Shown here: piece by piece, positions 48,647-60,069 of the stretch
How positions within the stretch are numbered: position 1 is the stretch's first letter
How the letters are laid out: each line of letters starts with the position of its first letter
Assembly: GCF_029633865.1 (NCBI RefSeq)
Contig: NC_079216.1
Span: 68,165,667-68,229,666, forward strand
Length of the DNA stretch: 64,000 bases
Origin: Lampris incognitus
Lineage: Eukaryota; Chordata; Actinopteri; Lampriformes; Lampridae
Direction of reading: 5' to 3'
The notes under the pieces: generated by a model
Databases searched by the model: none
Told to the model about the DNA's origin: nothing
Seen by the model: the letters and a program-made list of their open reading frames with translations, nothing else
Translations under genes and position numbers: made by a program

Positions 48647-49755
48647 CTGCAGCAGTACATCAGAGCAAACAAGAGTGATTTTTATAAGCTTGCTACTCAA
48701 TTTAATCGCATGAGTGGTGAGCCAAAGGATCGACCTTTTTTGCTGTGGTATGTTGGAGGACATCATTTAAGTTGTTCAGGTCAGAAACCAGAGCAGAGAA
48801 GAAAAAAAGGACTCCTTCCTAAGTTACAAACCAAGAGATATTAGAGGCTACAAGTGGCTTGGTGCATTTTAACATTTCAAGTTATCGCAGAATATATCCA
48901 ACCCCGGTGGTGCTCTGTGGGTTAAAAATGCCAAGAAGCTATCTGTAGCAGCTGTTGTGCCATGCTGAAAACGTGACACAGCCCGTAGACCTGGGGGCTG
49001 GATTTCATTTACGGAAGTAATTTGTGTGGGCAACATTTCTTATGATTGTGATTCATATCTTGGTCAAACGGTTAATGTAACAGAATTGTGTATGTCATCA
49101 GTTAATGATTAGACAACACAACCAATGTGAGAATATTGATAAGAACAAAGTTGGACCTTTCTCCCTTTCCTTAATCCTGTGTTGGTCACATGCCAGTCTC
49201 TCTCGTCTGCTGTATGTGGTGGCAGGGATCTCGTGCTATTTCTAATTGCTGATTACCACCACAAGCAGTCAGACAACAAGAGATTGGTTTGTTCAACAAA
49301 AAAGACCGGAAAGACGCATGACTACACTTTGGTAAAAAAATAGCAGTGTTGTCCTTCATCACTCCTTTTTCACAGCACGTCTCTAAAAGGAACTTTGACA
49401 AGTAACGACAAAACGCATCCCTGCCATCATGAGCCCAGCACACAGCTGCAGCATTCCCCTCAGACAGGCTGAGTAAGGCATGCTGTCTTTCCCCCCTTTG
49501 TTCGCCTTTTTAAGTGTACAACATGTCCAAGACACAACTGAGCAAATGTGTTATGAAGTTTCACCAGCCATCCCTGTGTTGTTTTCTCGTGGACTGTGGT
49601 ACCAGAAACGTTCAATAGCACACGAGAGCTCTTAAAATTGCAATCTAAACTGCTCTGCAGATGAAATGCCGTGGGTTAAATAACATATTCGATTGAAATT
49701 CTTTTGGGTGCGAGTTAAGATTCAAACAGGCACCCTTGAATGGGATACTACCAGA
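48647..49755. other. Sequence upstream of the exchanger exons
   Basis: The first exon of the exchanger must lie here or further on, since exon 48473-48646 starts with two bases of a split codon. No convincing ATG exon with a matching donor was found. Confidence 0.4.
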
Positions 49756-49756
49756 T

Positions 49757-49895
49757 TACTATCCATCCATCCATCCATTATCCGAACGGCTTATCCTGCT
49801 CGCAGGGTCGTGGGATGCTGGAGCCTATCCCAGCAGTCCCTGGGCGGCAGGCGGGGAGACACCCTGGACAGGCCGCCAGGCCATCACAGGGCACA
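49757..49895 (-). mobile_element. L2/V-SINE tail copy
   Basis: ATCC repeats are followed by CGGCTTATCCTGCTCGCAGG and GCTGGAGCCTATCCCAGCAG. Confidence 0.8.
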
Positions 49896-49984
49896 ATGTA
49901 ATTTTTGTAGGACGAAAACACTGCACTTTAACTAAGGCCACCATATGGCACCGTTTAATCTTGTGACTCAATTGAAAATACGGT

Positions 49985-50085
49985 ACCATCCATCCATTAT
50001 CCGAACAGCTTATCCTGCTCTGCTTTGCAGGGATGCTGGAGCCTATCCCAGTAGTCACTGGGCGGCAGGTGGGGACACACCCATC
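49985..50085 (-). mobile_element. L2/V-SINE tail copy
   Basis: ATCC repeats are followed by CAGCTTATCCTGCTC, GCTGGAGCCTATCCCAGTAG and GGGCGGCAGGTGGGG. Shorter than its neighbour at 49757-49895. Confidence 0.75.
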
Positions 50086-50562
50086 ATAAAAAATACTGTA
50101 CCACCATATGTAAATACGACTTACACAGCGAAGAGAATTATATTTGTATTTTTCCTCACAACATTGTATATTTTTTTCCTGAGTGCGACTTATATTCCAA
50201 TGCAACTTGTAGTCCAGGAAAAACGGTACACTGTAGAAATGGTTTCCATAGGATCAATGCAATGCTTGCTCACCAGAGACAGAAAACTTGAACCCTCTGT
50301 TGTAGGCTCTTGTAAGCTTTTGGTTGTTCTAGGTATAGTGTGAATGAAAGTGAGCGCTACAATTTAAAATTCTTGTCATCTTTTCAACGAGGGAAATGAA
50401 AATATTTTCAACTAATGTTGCTTTTAACACAGTACAGTGCGAACTGATCCACTGGTAAAAATGTGAGTGTTGAAGTAATTGTGCAGTCTTTCAAAATCAA
50501 GAATAGCTGACTCTCCTAAAACACAGCAAAACAGAAATCTATGGCAACAAAACCAAACCCAC

Positions 50563-50667
50563 TGAATCTGAACTGCTCCTCAAACTTCTGCTTTTTGTCT
50601 TTCTGTTCCTGCAGTCGCTCACAGAGAGATGGAGGGTCATACTCCTCTTCTGCAGCCTCCTCTGGAT
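50563..50667 (-). pseudogene. Isolated PSME3IP1 (FAM192A/NIP30)-like exon
   Basis: On the minus strand an AG acceptor at 50668-50669 opens a 105-bp frame: PEEAAEEEYDPPSLCERLQE continuing QKDKKQKFEEQFRF, then a GT donor. Human FAM192A has PEECPEEVYDPRSLYERLQE followed by a closely similar Lys/Gln/Glu stretch, so identity is clear. PSME3IP1 regulates the PA28-gamma proteasome activator. No other exon of that gene is seen on either side. The invariant-looking YDPRSLYER reads YDPPSLCER. An L2 tail sits directly against the acceptor. It is probably a stranded exon or duplicated fragment, though a real exon of a gene with very large introns is possible. Confidence 0.6.
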
Positions 50668-50805
50668 CTATTCATCCATCCATCCATTATCCTAACCACT
50701 TATCCTGCTCTCAGGGTCACAGGGGTGCTGGAGCCTATCCCAGCAGTCCCTGGGTGACAGGCGGGGAGACACCCTGGACAGGCCGCCAGGCCACCCCAGG
50801 GCGGA
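50668..50805 (-). mobile_element. L2/V-SINE tail copy abutting the PSME3IP1-like exon
   Basis: ATCC repeats are followed by CCACTTATCCTGCTCTCAGG, GCTGGAGCCTATCCCAGCAG and CCTGGACAGGCCGCCAGGCC. Its 3' end touches the exon-like sequence. Confidence 0.8.
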
Positions 50806-51189
50806 GTGACTGGCGTCATCTCGGTTTTATCCGAATTTAAAAGCACAACGTTAAGTGACATCCAATTTTTCACAGTAGCCAAGTAGGCCTCTAAATTGTG
50901 ACTGGAGTATTATCATCAGCCCTGTAGGCACAGCCATCACGAAAGTCCTTCGGAGGTAAAAGAGTGACTTTAAACAAGCACGGTTCGGAGGTATGAGCTA
51001 AGCCTTTAATCTTGGTTTTATTGGTGTGGAGACTAAAGATCAACTGGAATAATCCACCTCTTGGCCGAATCTCGCAGTGACGGAACAAATCCCCCTTGCT
51101 GCGCTGCTGATCCTCGGCTACAGGTGCCTGTAAGGCCGGATGATCATAGATCCATCCAATTCGCCAACATTTCTGTGTGCTGATGCACA
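50806..51189. other. Non-coding sequence before the 50-bp array
   Basis: A minus-strand open frame of about 99 codons exists (50891-51190) but shows no recognised domain. It may be decayed repeat. Confidence 0.35.
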
Positions 51190-54100
51190 CATTGACCCAC
51201 TAACTGAGGACTCTTCCCTAAACCTGGTGGACTAAAACCCAGTGACCTGCTAACTGAGGACTCTTCCGTAAACCTGGTGGACTAAAACACAGTGACCCGC
51301 TAACTGAGGACTCTTCTGTAAACCTGGTGGACTAAAACACAGTGACCCGCTAACTGAGGACTCTTCTGTAAACCCGGTGGACTAAAACACAGTGACCCGC
51401 TAACTGAGGACTCTTCTGTAAACCCGGTAGACTAAAACACAGTGACCCGCTAACTGAGGACTCTTCTGTAAACCCGGTGGACTAAAACACAGAGACCCGC
51501 TAACTGAGGACTCTTCTGTAAACCCGGTGGACTAAAACACAGTGACCCGCCAACTGAGGACTCTTCTGTAAACCCGGTGGACTAAAACACAGTGACCCGC
51601 CAACTGAGGACTCTTCTGTAAACCCGGTGGACTAAAACACAGTGACCCGCTAACTGAGGACTCTTCTGTAAACCCGGTAGACTAAAACACAGAGACCCGC
51701 TAACTGAGGACTCTTCTGTAAACCCGGTGGACTAAAACACAGTGACCCGCTAACTGAGGACTCTTCTGTAAACCCGGTGGACTAAAACACAGAGACCCGC
51801 TAACTGAGGACTCTTCTGTAAACCCGGTGGACTAAAACACAGAGACCCGCTAACTGAGGACTCTTCTGTAAACCCGGTGGACTAAAACACAGTGACCCGC
51901 CAACTGAGGACTCTTCTGTAAACCCGGTGGACTAAAACACAGTGACCCGCTAACTGAGGACTCTTCTGTAAACCCGGTGGACTAAAACACATTGACCCGC
52001 TAACTGAGGACTCTTCTGTAAACCCGGTGGACTAAAACACAGTGACCCGCTAACTGAGGACTCTTCTGTAAACCCGGTGGACTAAAACACATTGACCCGC
52101 TAACTGAGGACTCTTCTGTAAACCCGGTGGACTAAAACACAGTGACCCGCTAACTGAGGACTCTTCTGTAAACCCGGTGGACTAAAACACATTGACCCGC
52201 TAACTGAGGACTCTTCTGTAAACCCGGTAGACTAAAACACAGAGACCCGCTAACTGAGGACTCTTCTGTAAACCCGGTGGACTAAAACACAGAGACCCGC
52301 TAACTGAGGACTCTTCTGTAAACCCGGTGGACTAAAACACAGTGACCCGCTAACTGAGGACTCTTCTGTAAACCCGGTGGACTAAAACACATTGACCCGC
52401 TAACTGAGGACTCTTCTGTAAACCCGGTGGACTAAAACACATTGACCCGCTAACTGAGGACTCTTCTGTAAACCCGGTGGACTAAAACACATTGACCCGC
52501 TAACTGAGGACTCTTCTGTAAACCCGGTGGACTAAAACACAGTGACCCGCTAACTGAGGACTCTTCTGTAAACCCGGTGGACTAAAACACAGAGACCCGC
52601 TAACTGAGGACTCTTCTGTAAACCCGGTGGACTAAAACACAGTGACCCGCTAACTGAGGACTCTTCTGTAAACCCGGTGGACTAAAACACAGAGACCCGC
52701 TAACTGAGGACTCTTCTGTAAACCCGGTGGACTAAAACACAGTGACCCGCTAACTGAGGACTCTTCTGTAAACCCGGTGGACTAAAACACAGTGACCCGC
52801 TAACTGAGGACTCTTCTGTAAACCCGGTGGACTAAAACACATTGACCCGCTAACTGAGGACTCTTCTGTAAACCCGGTGGACTAAAACACAGTGACCCGC
52901 TAACTGAGGACTCTTCTGTAAACCTGGTGGACTAAAACACAGTGACCCGCTAACTGAGGACTCTTCTGTAAACCTGGTAGACTAAAACACATTGACCCGC
53001 TAACTGAGGACTCTTCTGTAAACCTGGTGGACTAAAACACATTGACCCGCTAACTGAGGACTCTTCTGTAAACCTGGTGGACTAAAACACAGAGACCCGC
53101 TAACTGAGGACTCTTCTGTAAACCTGGTGGACTAAAACACAGAGACCCGCTAACTGAGGACTCTTCTGTAAACCTGGTGGACTAAAACACAGAGACCCGC
53201 TAACTGAGGACTCTTCTGTAAACCTGGTGGACTAAAACACAGTGACCCGCCAACTGAGGACTCTTCTGTAAACCTGGTGGACTAAAACACAGAGACCCGC
53301 TAACTGAGGACTCTTCTGTAAACCTGGTGGACTAAAACACAGAGACCCGCTAACTGAGGACTCTTCTGTAAACCTGGTGGACTAAAACACAGTGACCCGC
53401 TAACTGAGGACTCTTCTGTAAACCTGGTGGACTAAAACACAGTGACCCGCTAACTGAGGACTCTTCTGTAAACCTGGTGGACTAAAACACAGTGACCCGC
53501 TAACTGAGGACTCTTCTGTAAACCTGGTGGACTAAAACACAGTGACCCGCTAACTGAGGACTCTTCTGTAAACCCGGTGGACTAAAACACAGTGACCCGC
53601 CAACTGAGGACTCTTCTGTAAACCCGGTGGACTAAAACACAGTGACCTGCTAACTGAGGACTCTTCTGTAAACCCGGTGGACTAAAACACATTGACCCGC
53701 TAACTGAGGACTCTTCTGTAAACCCGGTGGACTAAAACACAGTGACCCGCTAACTGAGGACTCTTCTGTAAACCCGGTGGACTAAAACACAGAGACCCGC
53801 TAACTGAGGACTCTTCTGTAAACCCGGTGGACTAAAACACAGTGACCCGCTAACTGAGGACTCTTCTGTAAACCCGGTGGACTAAAACACAGTGACCCGC
53901 TAACTGAGGACTCTTCTGTAAACCCGGTGGACTAAAACACATTGACCCGCTAACTGAGGACTCTTCTGTAAACCCGGTGGACTAAAACACAGTGACCCGC
54001 TAACTGAGGACTCTTCTGTAAACCTGGTGGACTAAAACACAGTGACCCGCTAACTGAGGACTCTTCTGTAAACCTGGTAGACTAAAACACATTGACCCGC

Positions 54101-57038
54101 TAACTGAGGACTCTTCTGTAAACCTGGTGGACTAAAACACATTGACCCGCTAACTGAGGACTCTTCTGTAAACCTGGTGGACTAAAACACAGAGACCCGC
54201 TAACTGAGGACTCTTCTGTAAACCTGGTGGACTAAAACACAGAGACCCGCTAACTGAGGACTCTTCTGTAAACCTGGTGGACTAAAACACAGAGACCCGC
54301 TAACTGAGGACTCTTCTGTAAACCTGGTGGACTAAAACACAGTGACCCGCCAACTGAGGACTCTTCTGTAAACCTGGTGGACTAAAACACAGAGACCCGC
54401 TAACTGAGGACTCTTCTGTAAACCTGGTGGACTAAAACACAGAGACCCGCTAACTGAGGACTCTTCTGTAAACCTGGTGGACTAAAACACAGTGACCCGC
54501 TAACTGAGGACTCTTCTGTAAACCTGGTGGACTAAAACACAGTGACCCGCTAACTGAGGACTCTTCTGTAAACCTGGTGGACTAAAACACAGTGACCCGC
54601 TAACTGAGGACTCTTCTGTAAACCTGGTGGACTAAAACACAGTGAGCCGCTAACTGAGGACTCTTCTGTGAACCTGGTGGACTAAAACACATTGACCCGC
54701 TAACTGAGGACTCTTCTGTAAACCCGGTGGACTAAAACACATTGACCCGCTAACTGAGGACTCTTCTGTAAACCCGGTGGACTAAAACACATTGACCCGC
54801 TAACTGAGGACTCTTCTGTAAACCCGGTGGACTAAAACACAGTGACCCGCTAACTGAGGACTCTTCTGTAAACCCGGTGGACTAAAACACAGAGACCCGC
54901 TAACTGAGGACTCTTCTGTAAACCCGGTGGACTAAAACACAGTGACCCGCTAACTGAGGACTCTTCTGTAAACCCGGTGGACTAAAACACAGAGACCCGC
55001 TAACTGAGGACTCTTCTGTAAACCCGGTGGACTAAAACACAGTGACCCGCTAACTGAGGACTCTTCTGTAAACCCGGTGGACTAAAACACAGTGACCCGC
55101 TAACTGAGGACTCTTCTGTAAACCCGGTGGACTAAAACACATTGACCCGCTAACTGAGGACTCTTCTGTAAACCCGGTGGACTAAAACACAGTGACCCGC
55201 TAACTGAGGACTCTTCTGTAAACCTGGTGGACTAAAACACAGTGACCCGCTAACTGAGGACTCTTCTGTAAACCTGGTAGACTAAAACACATTGACCCGC
55301 TAACTGAGGACTCTTCTGTAAACCTGGTGGACTAAAACACATTGACCCGCTAACTGAGGACTCTTCTGTAAACCTGGTGGACTAAAACACAGAGACCCGC
55401 TAACTGAGGACTCTTCTGTAAACCTGGTGGACTAAAACACAGAGACCCGCTAACTGAGGACTCTTCTGTAAACCTGGTGGACTAAAACACAGAGACCCGC
55501 TAACTGAGGACTCTTCTGTAAACCTGGTGGACTAAAACACAGTGACCCGCCAACTGAGGACTCTTCTGTAAACCTGGTGGACTAAAACACAGAGACCCGC
55601 TAACTGAGGACTCTTCTGTAAACCTGGTGGACTAAAACACAGAGACCCGCTAACTGAGGACTCTTCTGTAAACCTGGTGGACTAAAACACAGTGACCCGC
55701 TAACTGAGGACTCTTCTGTAAACCTGGTGGACTAAAACACAGTGACCCGCTAACTGAGGACTCTTCTGTAAACCTGGTGGACTAAAACACAGTGACCCGC
55801 TAACTGAGGACTCTTCTGTAAACCTGGTGGACTAAAACACAGTGACCCGCTAACTGAGGACTCTTCTGTAAACCCGGTGGACTAAAACACAGTGACCCGC
55901 CAACTGAGGACTCTTCTGTAAACCCGGTGGACTAAAACACAGTGACCTGCTAACTGAGGACTCTTCTGTAAACCCGGTGGACTAAAACACATTGACCCGC
56001 TAACTGAGGACTCTTCTGTAAACCCGGTGGACTAAAACACAGTGACCCGCTAACTGAGGACTCTTCTGTAAACCCGGTGGACTAAAACACAGAGACCCGC
56101 TAACTGAGGACTCTTCTGTAAACCCGGTGGACTAAAACACAGTGACCCGCTAACTGAGGACTCTTCTGTAAACCCGGTGGACTAAAACACAGTGACCCGC
56201 TAACTGAGGACTCTTCTGTAAACCCGGTGGACTAAAACACATTGACCCGCTAACTGAGGACTCTTCTGTAAACCCGGTGGACTAAAACACAGTGACCCGC
56301 TAACTGAGGACTCTTCTGTAAACCTGGTGGACTAAAACACAGTGACCCGCTAACTGAGGACTCTTCTGTAAACCTGGTAGACTAAAACACATTGACCCGC
56401 TAACTGAGGACTCTTCTGTAAACCTGGTGGACTAAAACACATTGACCCGCTAACTGAGGACTCTTCTGTAAACCTGGTGGACTAAAACACAGAGACCCGC
56501 TAACTGAGGACTCTTCTGTAAACCTGGTGGACTAAAACACAGAGACCCGCTAACTGAGGACTCTTCTGTAAACCTGGTGGACTAAAACACAGAGACCCGC
56601 TAACTGAGGACTCTTCTGTAAACCTGGTGGACTAAAACACAGTGACCCGCCAACTGAGGACTCTTCTGTAAACCTGGTGGACTAAAACACAGAGACCCGC
56701 TAACTGAGGACTCTTCTGTAAACCTGGTGGACTAAAACACAGAGACCCGCTAACTGAGGACTCTTCTGTAAACCTGGTGGACTAAAACACAGTGACCCGC
56801 TAACTGAGGACTCTTCTGTAAACCTGGTGGACTAAAACACAGTGACCCGCTAACTGAGGACTCTTCTGTAAACCTGGTGGACTAAAACACAGTGACCCGC
56901 TAACTGAGGACTCTTCTGTAAACCTGGTGGACTAAAACACAGTGAGCCGCTAACTGAGGACTCTTCTGTGAACCTGGTGGACTAAAACACAGTGACCCGC
57001 TAACTGAGGACTCTTCTGTAAACCTGGTGGACTAAAAG
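51190..57038. repeat. 50-bp minisatellite, about 117 copies
   Basis: The unit is TAACTGAGGACTCTTCTGTA, AACCCGGTGGACTAAAACAC, AGTGACCCGC. Variants are single substitutions: CCTGG/CCCGG, GGTGG/GGTAG, AGTGA/AGAGA/ATTGA, TAACTG/CAACTG. The 50-bp phase is the same at 51281 and 57031, so no net indel occurs in 115 periods. Tagged units (AACCTGGTAG at 52971, 54071, 55271, 56371) recur at 1100, 1200 and 1100 bp, showing higher-order blocks of 22 and 24 units. Confidence 0.98.
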
Positions 57039-57598
57039 CGTCTGCGAGACGCGCACGTGTAAAGTGTAGACCGGAACGACTGGTAAACCTCACGTGCGGA
57101 TCAGCTGTGGGGACGCGTTTACTCAAACGACGGCGACTCGCGGACGGCAGCGTCTGTCACACCGAGTCTGTGAATGTTCTCGTTCCTCCAGGTCGTCATG
57201 GTTACCCGGAGGCGTTGAATGGAGTGCAAGTGGACTTGGTACATACCCGTGAAGACGTGTCGCCTCTCCTCCAAGACGCCTCCTCGGTTCAAGACACGAG
57301 CCGACGAAGCCTCGTCTTCACGGATATGTTCCGAGTCCACTTGCACTCGAGTCAAGCCCTTTGGAGACCTGTTCCACAGACCACCGCGAGGCTGTGGGCC
57401 AGGACGGACCGGGTGTCGGAGCTCGTCGGGGTTTGACTACGTCGGATTTGATCGCAGTTTTTTATAAAGCGGTTGTCAATCACAAAGGGGGTGACTCTCG
57501 CGCTTGTCACGCGCGGGTCAAATAAACGCGTCACCTGCTGCTAAGGAGATCAGTTCACGCGCTTCCACGAGAACCCTGTCAGCTCGACACGTAAAATT
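57039..57598. other. Foldback sequence and non-coding flank
   Basis: Inverted copies of about 45 bp lie at 57220-57265 and 57303-57348; each contains GAGTGCAAGTGGACT and CCGTGAAGACG or the complements. They form a hairpin with a loop of about 37 bp. The open frame 57107-57436 runs through both arms and is not convincing as a gene. Confidence 0.5.
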
Positions 57599-57604
57599 AA
57601 ACCC

Positions 57605-57790
57605 AAAAGAACCACACGAGCTAAAGAACCACACGAGCTAAAGAACCACACGAGCTAAAGAACCACACGAGCTAAAGAACCACACGAGCTAAAGAACCAC
57701 ACGAGCTAAAAATCCAAACAAGCTAAAGAATCTAACAAGGTAAAGAACCCAACAAGGTAAAGAACCCAACAAGCTAAAGAACCCAACCAG
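57605..57790. repeat. 17-bp minisatellite, about 11 copies
   Basis: Units GAACCACACGAGCTAAA, later drifting to GAACCCAACAAGCTAAA and GAACCCAACAAGGTAAA. Confidence 0.93.
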
Positions 57791-58100
57791 GGTTCCCGTC
57801 GAACGGCGTGGTTCGTCCACAGCCTCACCTGGACCACCCACGGCCTTCTGTCTTCTTCGGCGGTTGTTTAGGTCCGTGTGGGCGGCGGACTGGGACATCT
57901 CCGGTATCAGCCGCTTCTCTCCTCCACAGGACGCGACGCGAGCGGAGCTGGAGCTGCTGCTGCTGCTGCCGCCGCCAACTGCTTTACTTCCCAACTTGGG
58001 GGGGGGGGGGGGATTTCTTCTTCTTCTTCTGCTTCTTCATGTTTATTGGCGGTTGGCACACAACGAATTTGTGCATTACCGCCACCAGCTGGTATGGAGT
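57791..58100. other. Non-coding, with G-run and TTC repeat
   Basis: GC-rich sequence with a G-run at 57999-58012 followed by TTC repeats. No gene recognised. Confidence 0.4.
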
Positions 58101-58104
58101 GTGG

Positions 58105-58198
58105 ATCAGAACGTCTAATAGTTACGCTGGGTCGCGGGGATGCGGGCGCCTATCCCAGCAGGAGACACCCTGGACAGGCCACCAGGCCATAACAGGAC
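58105..58198 (-). mobile_element. L2/V-SINE tail copy, degraded
   Basis: Contains GGTCGCGGGGATGCGGGCGC, CTATCCCAGCAG and CACCCTGGACAGGCCACCAG. Confidence 0.6.
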
Positions 58199-58389
58199 TT
58201 ATTTATTATTATTTACTTATTTTATTTTAATTTATTTATTACTTACGCTACCCCCCCAAAAAAACACCCTTCAAATCTTAATTAAATGAATTACTCTAAG
58301 AACCTGAAACAAGGTTTTATAACACTCAGTTGAATTCTTCTGGAGAATATCTACTAAATCAAATTGTACTTTTATTTTCCTGAGATTTT

Positions 58390-59060
58390 GAGTCGGGCGC
58401 CTTCTTTCTGCATCATATTTCCGACAATATTATAACATGCTCTATTGTTTCTTCTGGCCCACAGTAGTCACATCTGCCTGGATTGTGTTTGCCTGTTTTG
58501 AAAAGTGTACTGTTTAGTCCAGTGTGTCCAAATCTGAGTCTTGAAATGATTGTCTCGTCTCTCCTGTTCCTGCCTGCACACCTCATTTCTCCCACTTTCC
58601 TTTGACCTGTGTAAACCATCGTCCTTTCCTCTCTTCCTCCCATTGCTTTTGCCACCTTTCCTCCAGTCTGTGTTTAATAATGCTCTTTATTTCTGTCTTG
58701 CTTATAGTAACTACCAAATCAAAGTAATTATGCTTTGTAGCCTTCTTTGCAACTTTATCTGCTACTTCATTTCCCTCGATGCCGATGTGTGCAGGTACCC
58801 ATAGAAATGATACTGTAAGACCCATCACTTGAGTTCTGTATATTGTTTGTTGTACCTCGATTAAAATGTCTGGTCTGCTGTCTGAATGACTGTATTGTAA
58901 ACTGGCTAGCGGTGAACTGGAGTCTGAACAAATAATGGCTCTCAGTGGTCTTGTTTCCTCTATCCACTGCCCTGCTAACAATACTGCAAGCATTTCTGCT
59001 GTGTGTAATGACATTTCCTCATTGATCCTTTTCCCTAATATGAAATTCTGGAACAATAAA
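58390..59060 (-). mobile_element. I-type LINE 3' end with RNase H domain
   Basis: The minus-strand frame (58583-59056) has the RNase H pattern: HTAEMLAVLLAGQ, IICSDSSSPLASL and VSFLWVPAHIGIEGNEVADK, the last holding the terminal acidic motif. A second frame (58413-58655) continues with ISRLRFGHTGLNSTLFKTGK and CDYCGPEETIEHVI, the C-terminal Cys/His-type end of such ORF2 proteins. The two frames overlap out of register, so at least one frame break is present. RNase H after the reverse transcriptase is characteristic of the I group (I, R1, LOA, Nimbus-like). Only the 3' end remains. Confidence 0.8.
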
Positions 59061-60015
59061 TGCTACTCCTGAACTTGGGATTGTGGATAGTGTAGGCCAA
59101 TCACTTGCCTTCAATGTCAGGGGTGGGGGGAGGGGGGTGGGGTGGGCAAAAATTCTACTTCGCTCCTCCTCCTTTAACCTTAGAGATGAGCACTATATAT
59201 GTATTTTTTTTAATTTATTTATTTATTTATTTATTGCACAGTCCATACTGTTAGCTTTGCTTCTACATGACCAAGTGGTTGATTAAAGCAATGTAAAAAA
59301 GAAAAGAAAAAAAGAGGCATAACTGATGTAGGCCTATTTGTGTTTCAGTTTATTTAGACTAGGCATGTAGGCAGCTGCAACCTTATGTGAGTCTGCCTGA
59401 AGCTGACATGAGTCAAAACCGGTGTCACGCGAGCGCGAAGCCCCGGGCTGTGCTGGTGATGAGTTCCCCCTTCAAAGAAGGGGACGCTGTTTGACATAAC
59501 GATGTGCTTCCCTCGTGCTATGGCATTATTTTAGGTCATCTTGTTTGTCTAATGGCCTTCTATGTGTCAGCTAAACCGTTGACTGTTTAGTTACTGGCAC
59601 AAGAAAAAGTGCAAACTAAGGTGAATCAGAGAAGTTCTGTACACAGTGCTGTCGCAAAGCAAACATTTGATGACAAATTCAGTTTTGCAGTCAGAGAGAC
59701 CTTTTTAAAGGTCGTCATGACCCAAATGCAGTATCTGTCAATAAACATTTTCCTATCAATCCCTCATCCCTCGCAAGGGAACTCATCTGATAGGACAAGT
59801 TCTTACTCCCTTGTCCCACCCAAAATATTGATCTTGACATAAACTGCCAAGATGCTTATCAAGTTATTCAAGCTGAAAAATAGTTAAAACATCACAGAAC
59901 ACTCCCATGATTTTTATGGCCACTGAAATGATATAGGAGGTCTTGATTGGAAGCGGTATTAAACCTTAGGGGTGGGGTTTTTGAATTGTCACATGTTACC
60001 TCAAATAAAAGTAGC
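59061..60015. other. Upstream region of the egg-envelope gene
   Basis: AT-rich and non-coding. It contains TTTA repeats at about 59210-59236 and no recognised exon. Confidence 0.5.
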
Positions 60016-60021
60016 GCCATG

Positions 60022-60028
60022 TATAAAT
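60022..60028 (+). promoter_or_regulatory. TATA box of the egg-envelope gene
   Basis: TATAAAT lies 42 bp before the ATG, so the 5'UTR would be only about 15-20 nt. Short leaders behind a TATA box are common in fish zona pellucida genes. Confidence 0.7.
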
Positions 60029-60069
60029 GGTAGACTTGGGTTTTGCTCTGGTCAACTTGCAGAGACACC

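Noticed and set aside
50891-51190. A 99-codon minus-strand frame.
   Set aside because: No recognised domain, splice context or conserved motif; likely decayed repeat.
6268-57038. Regularly spaced repeats that could suggest a CRISPR array.
   Set aside because: Units are directly joined with no unique spacers, no cas genes are present, and the DNA is vertebrate.
57107-57436. A 109-codon frame next to the 50-bp array.
   Set aside because: It runs through both arms of a foldback, and the opposite strand is equally open; no domain.
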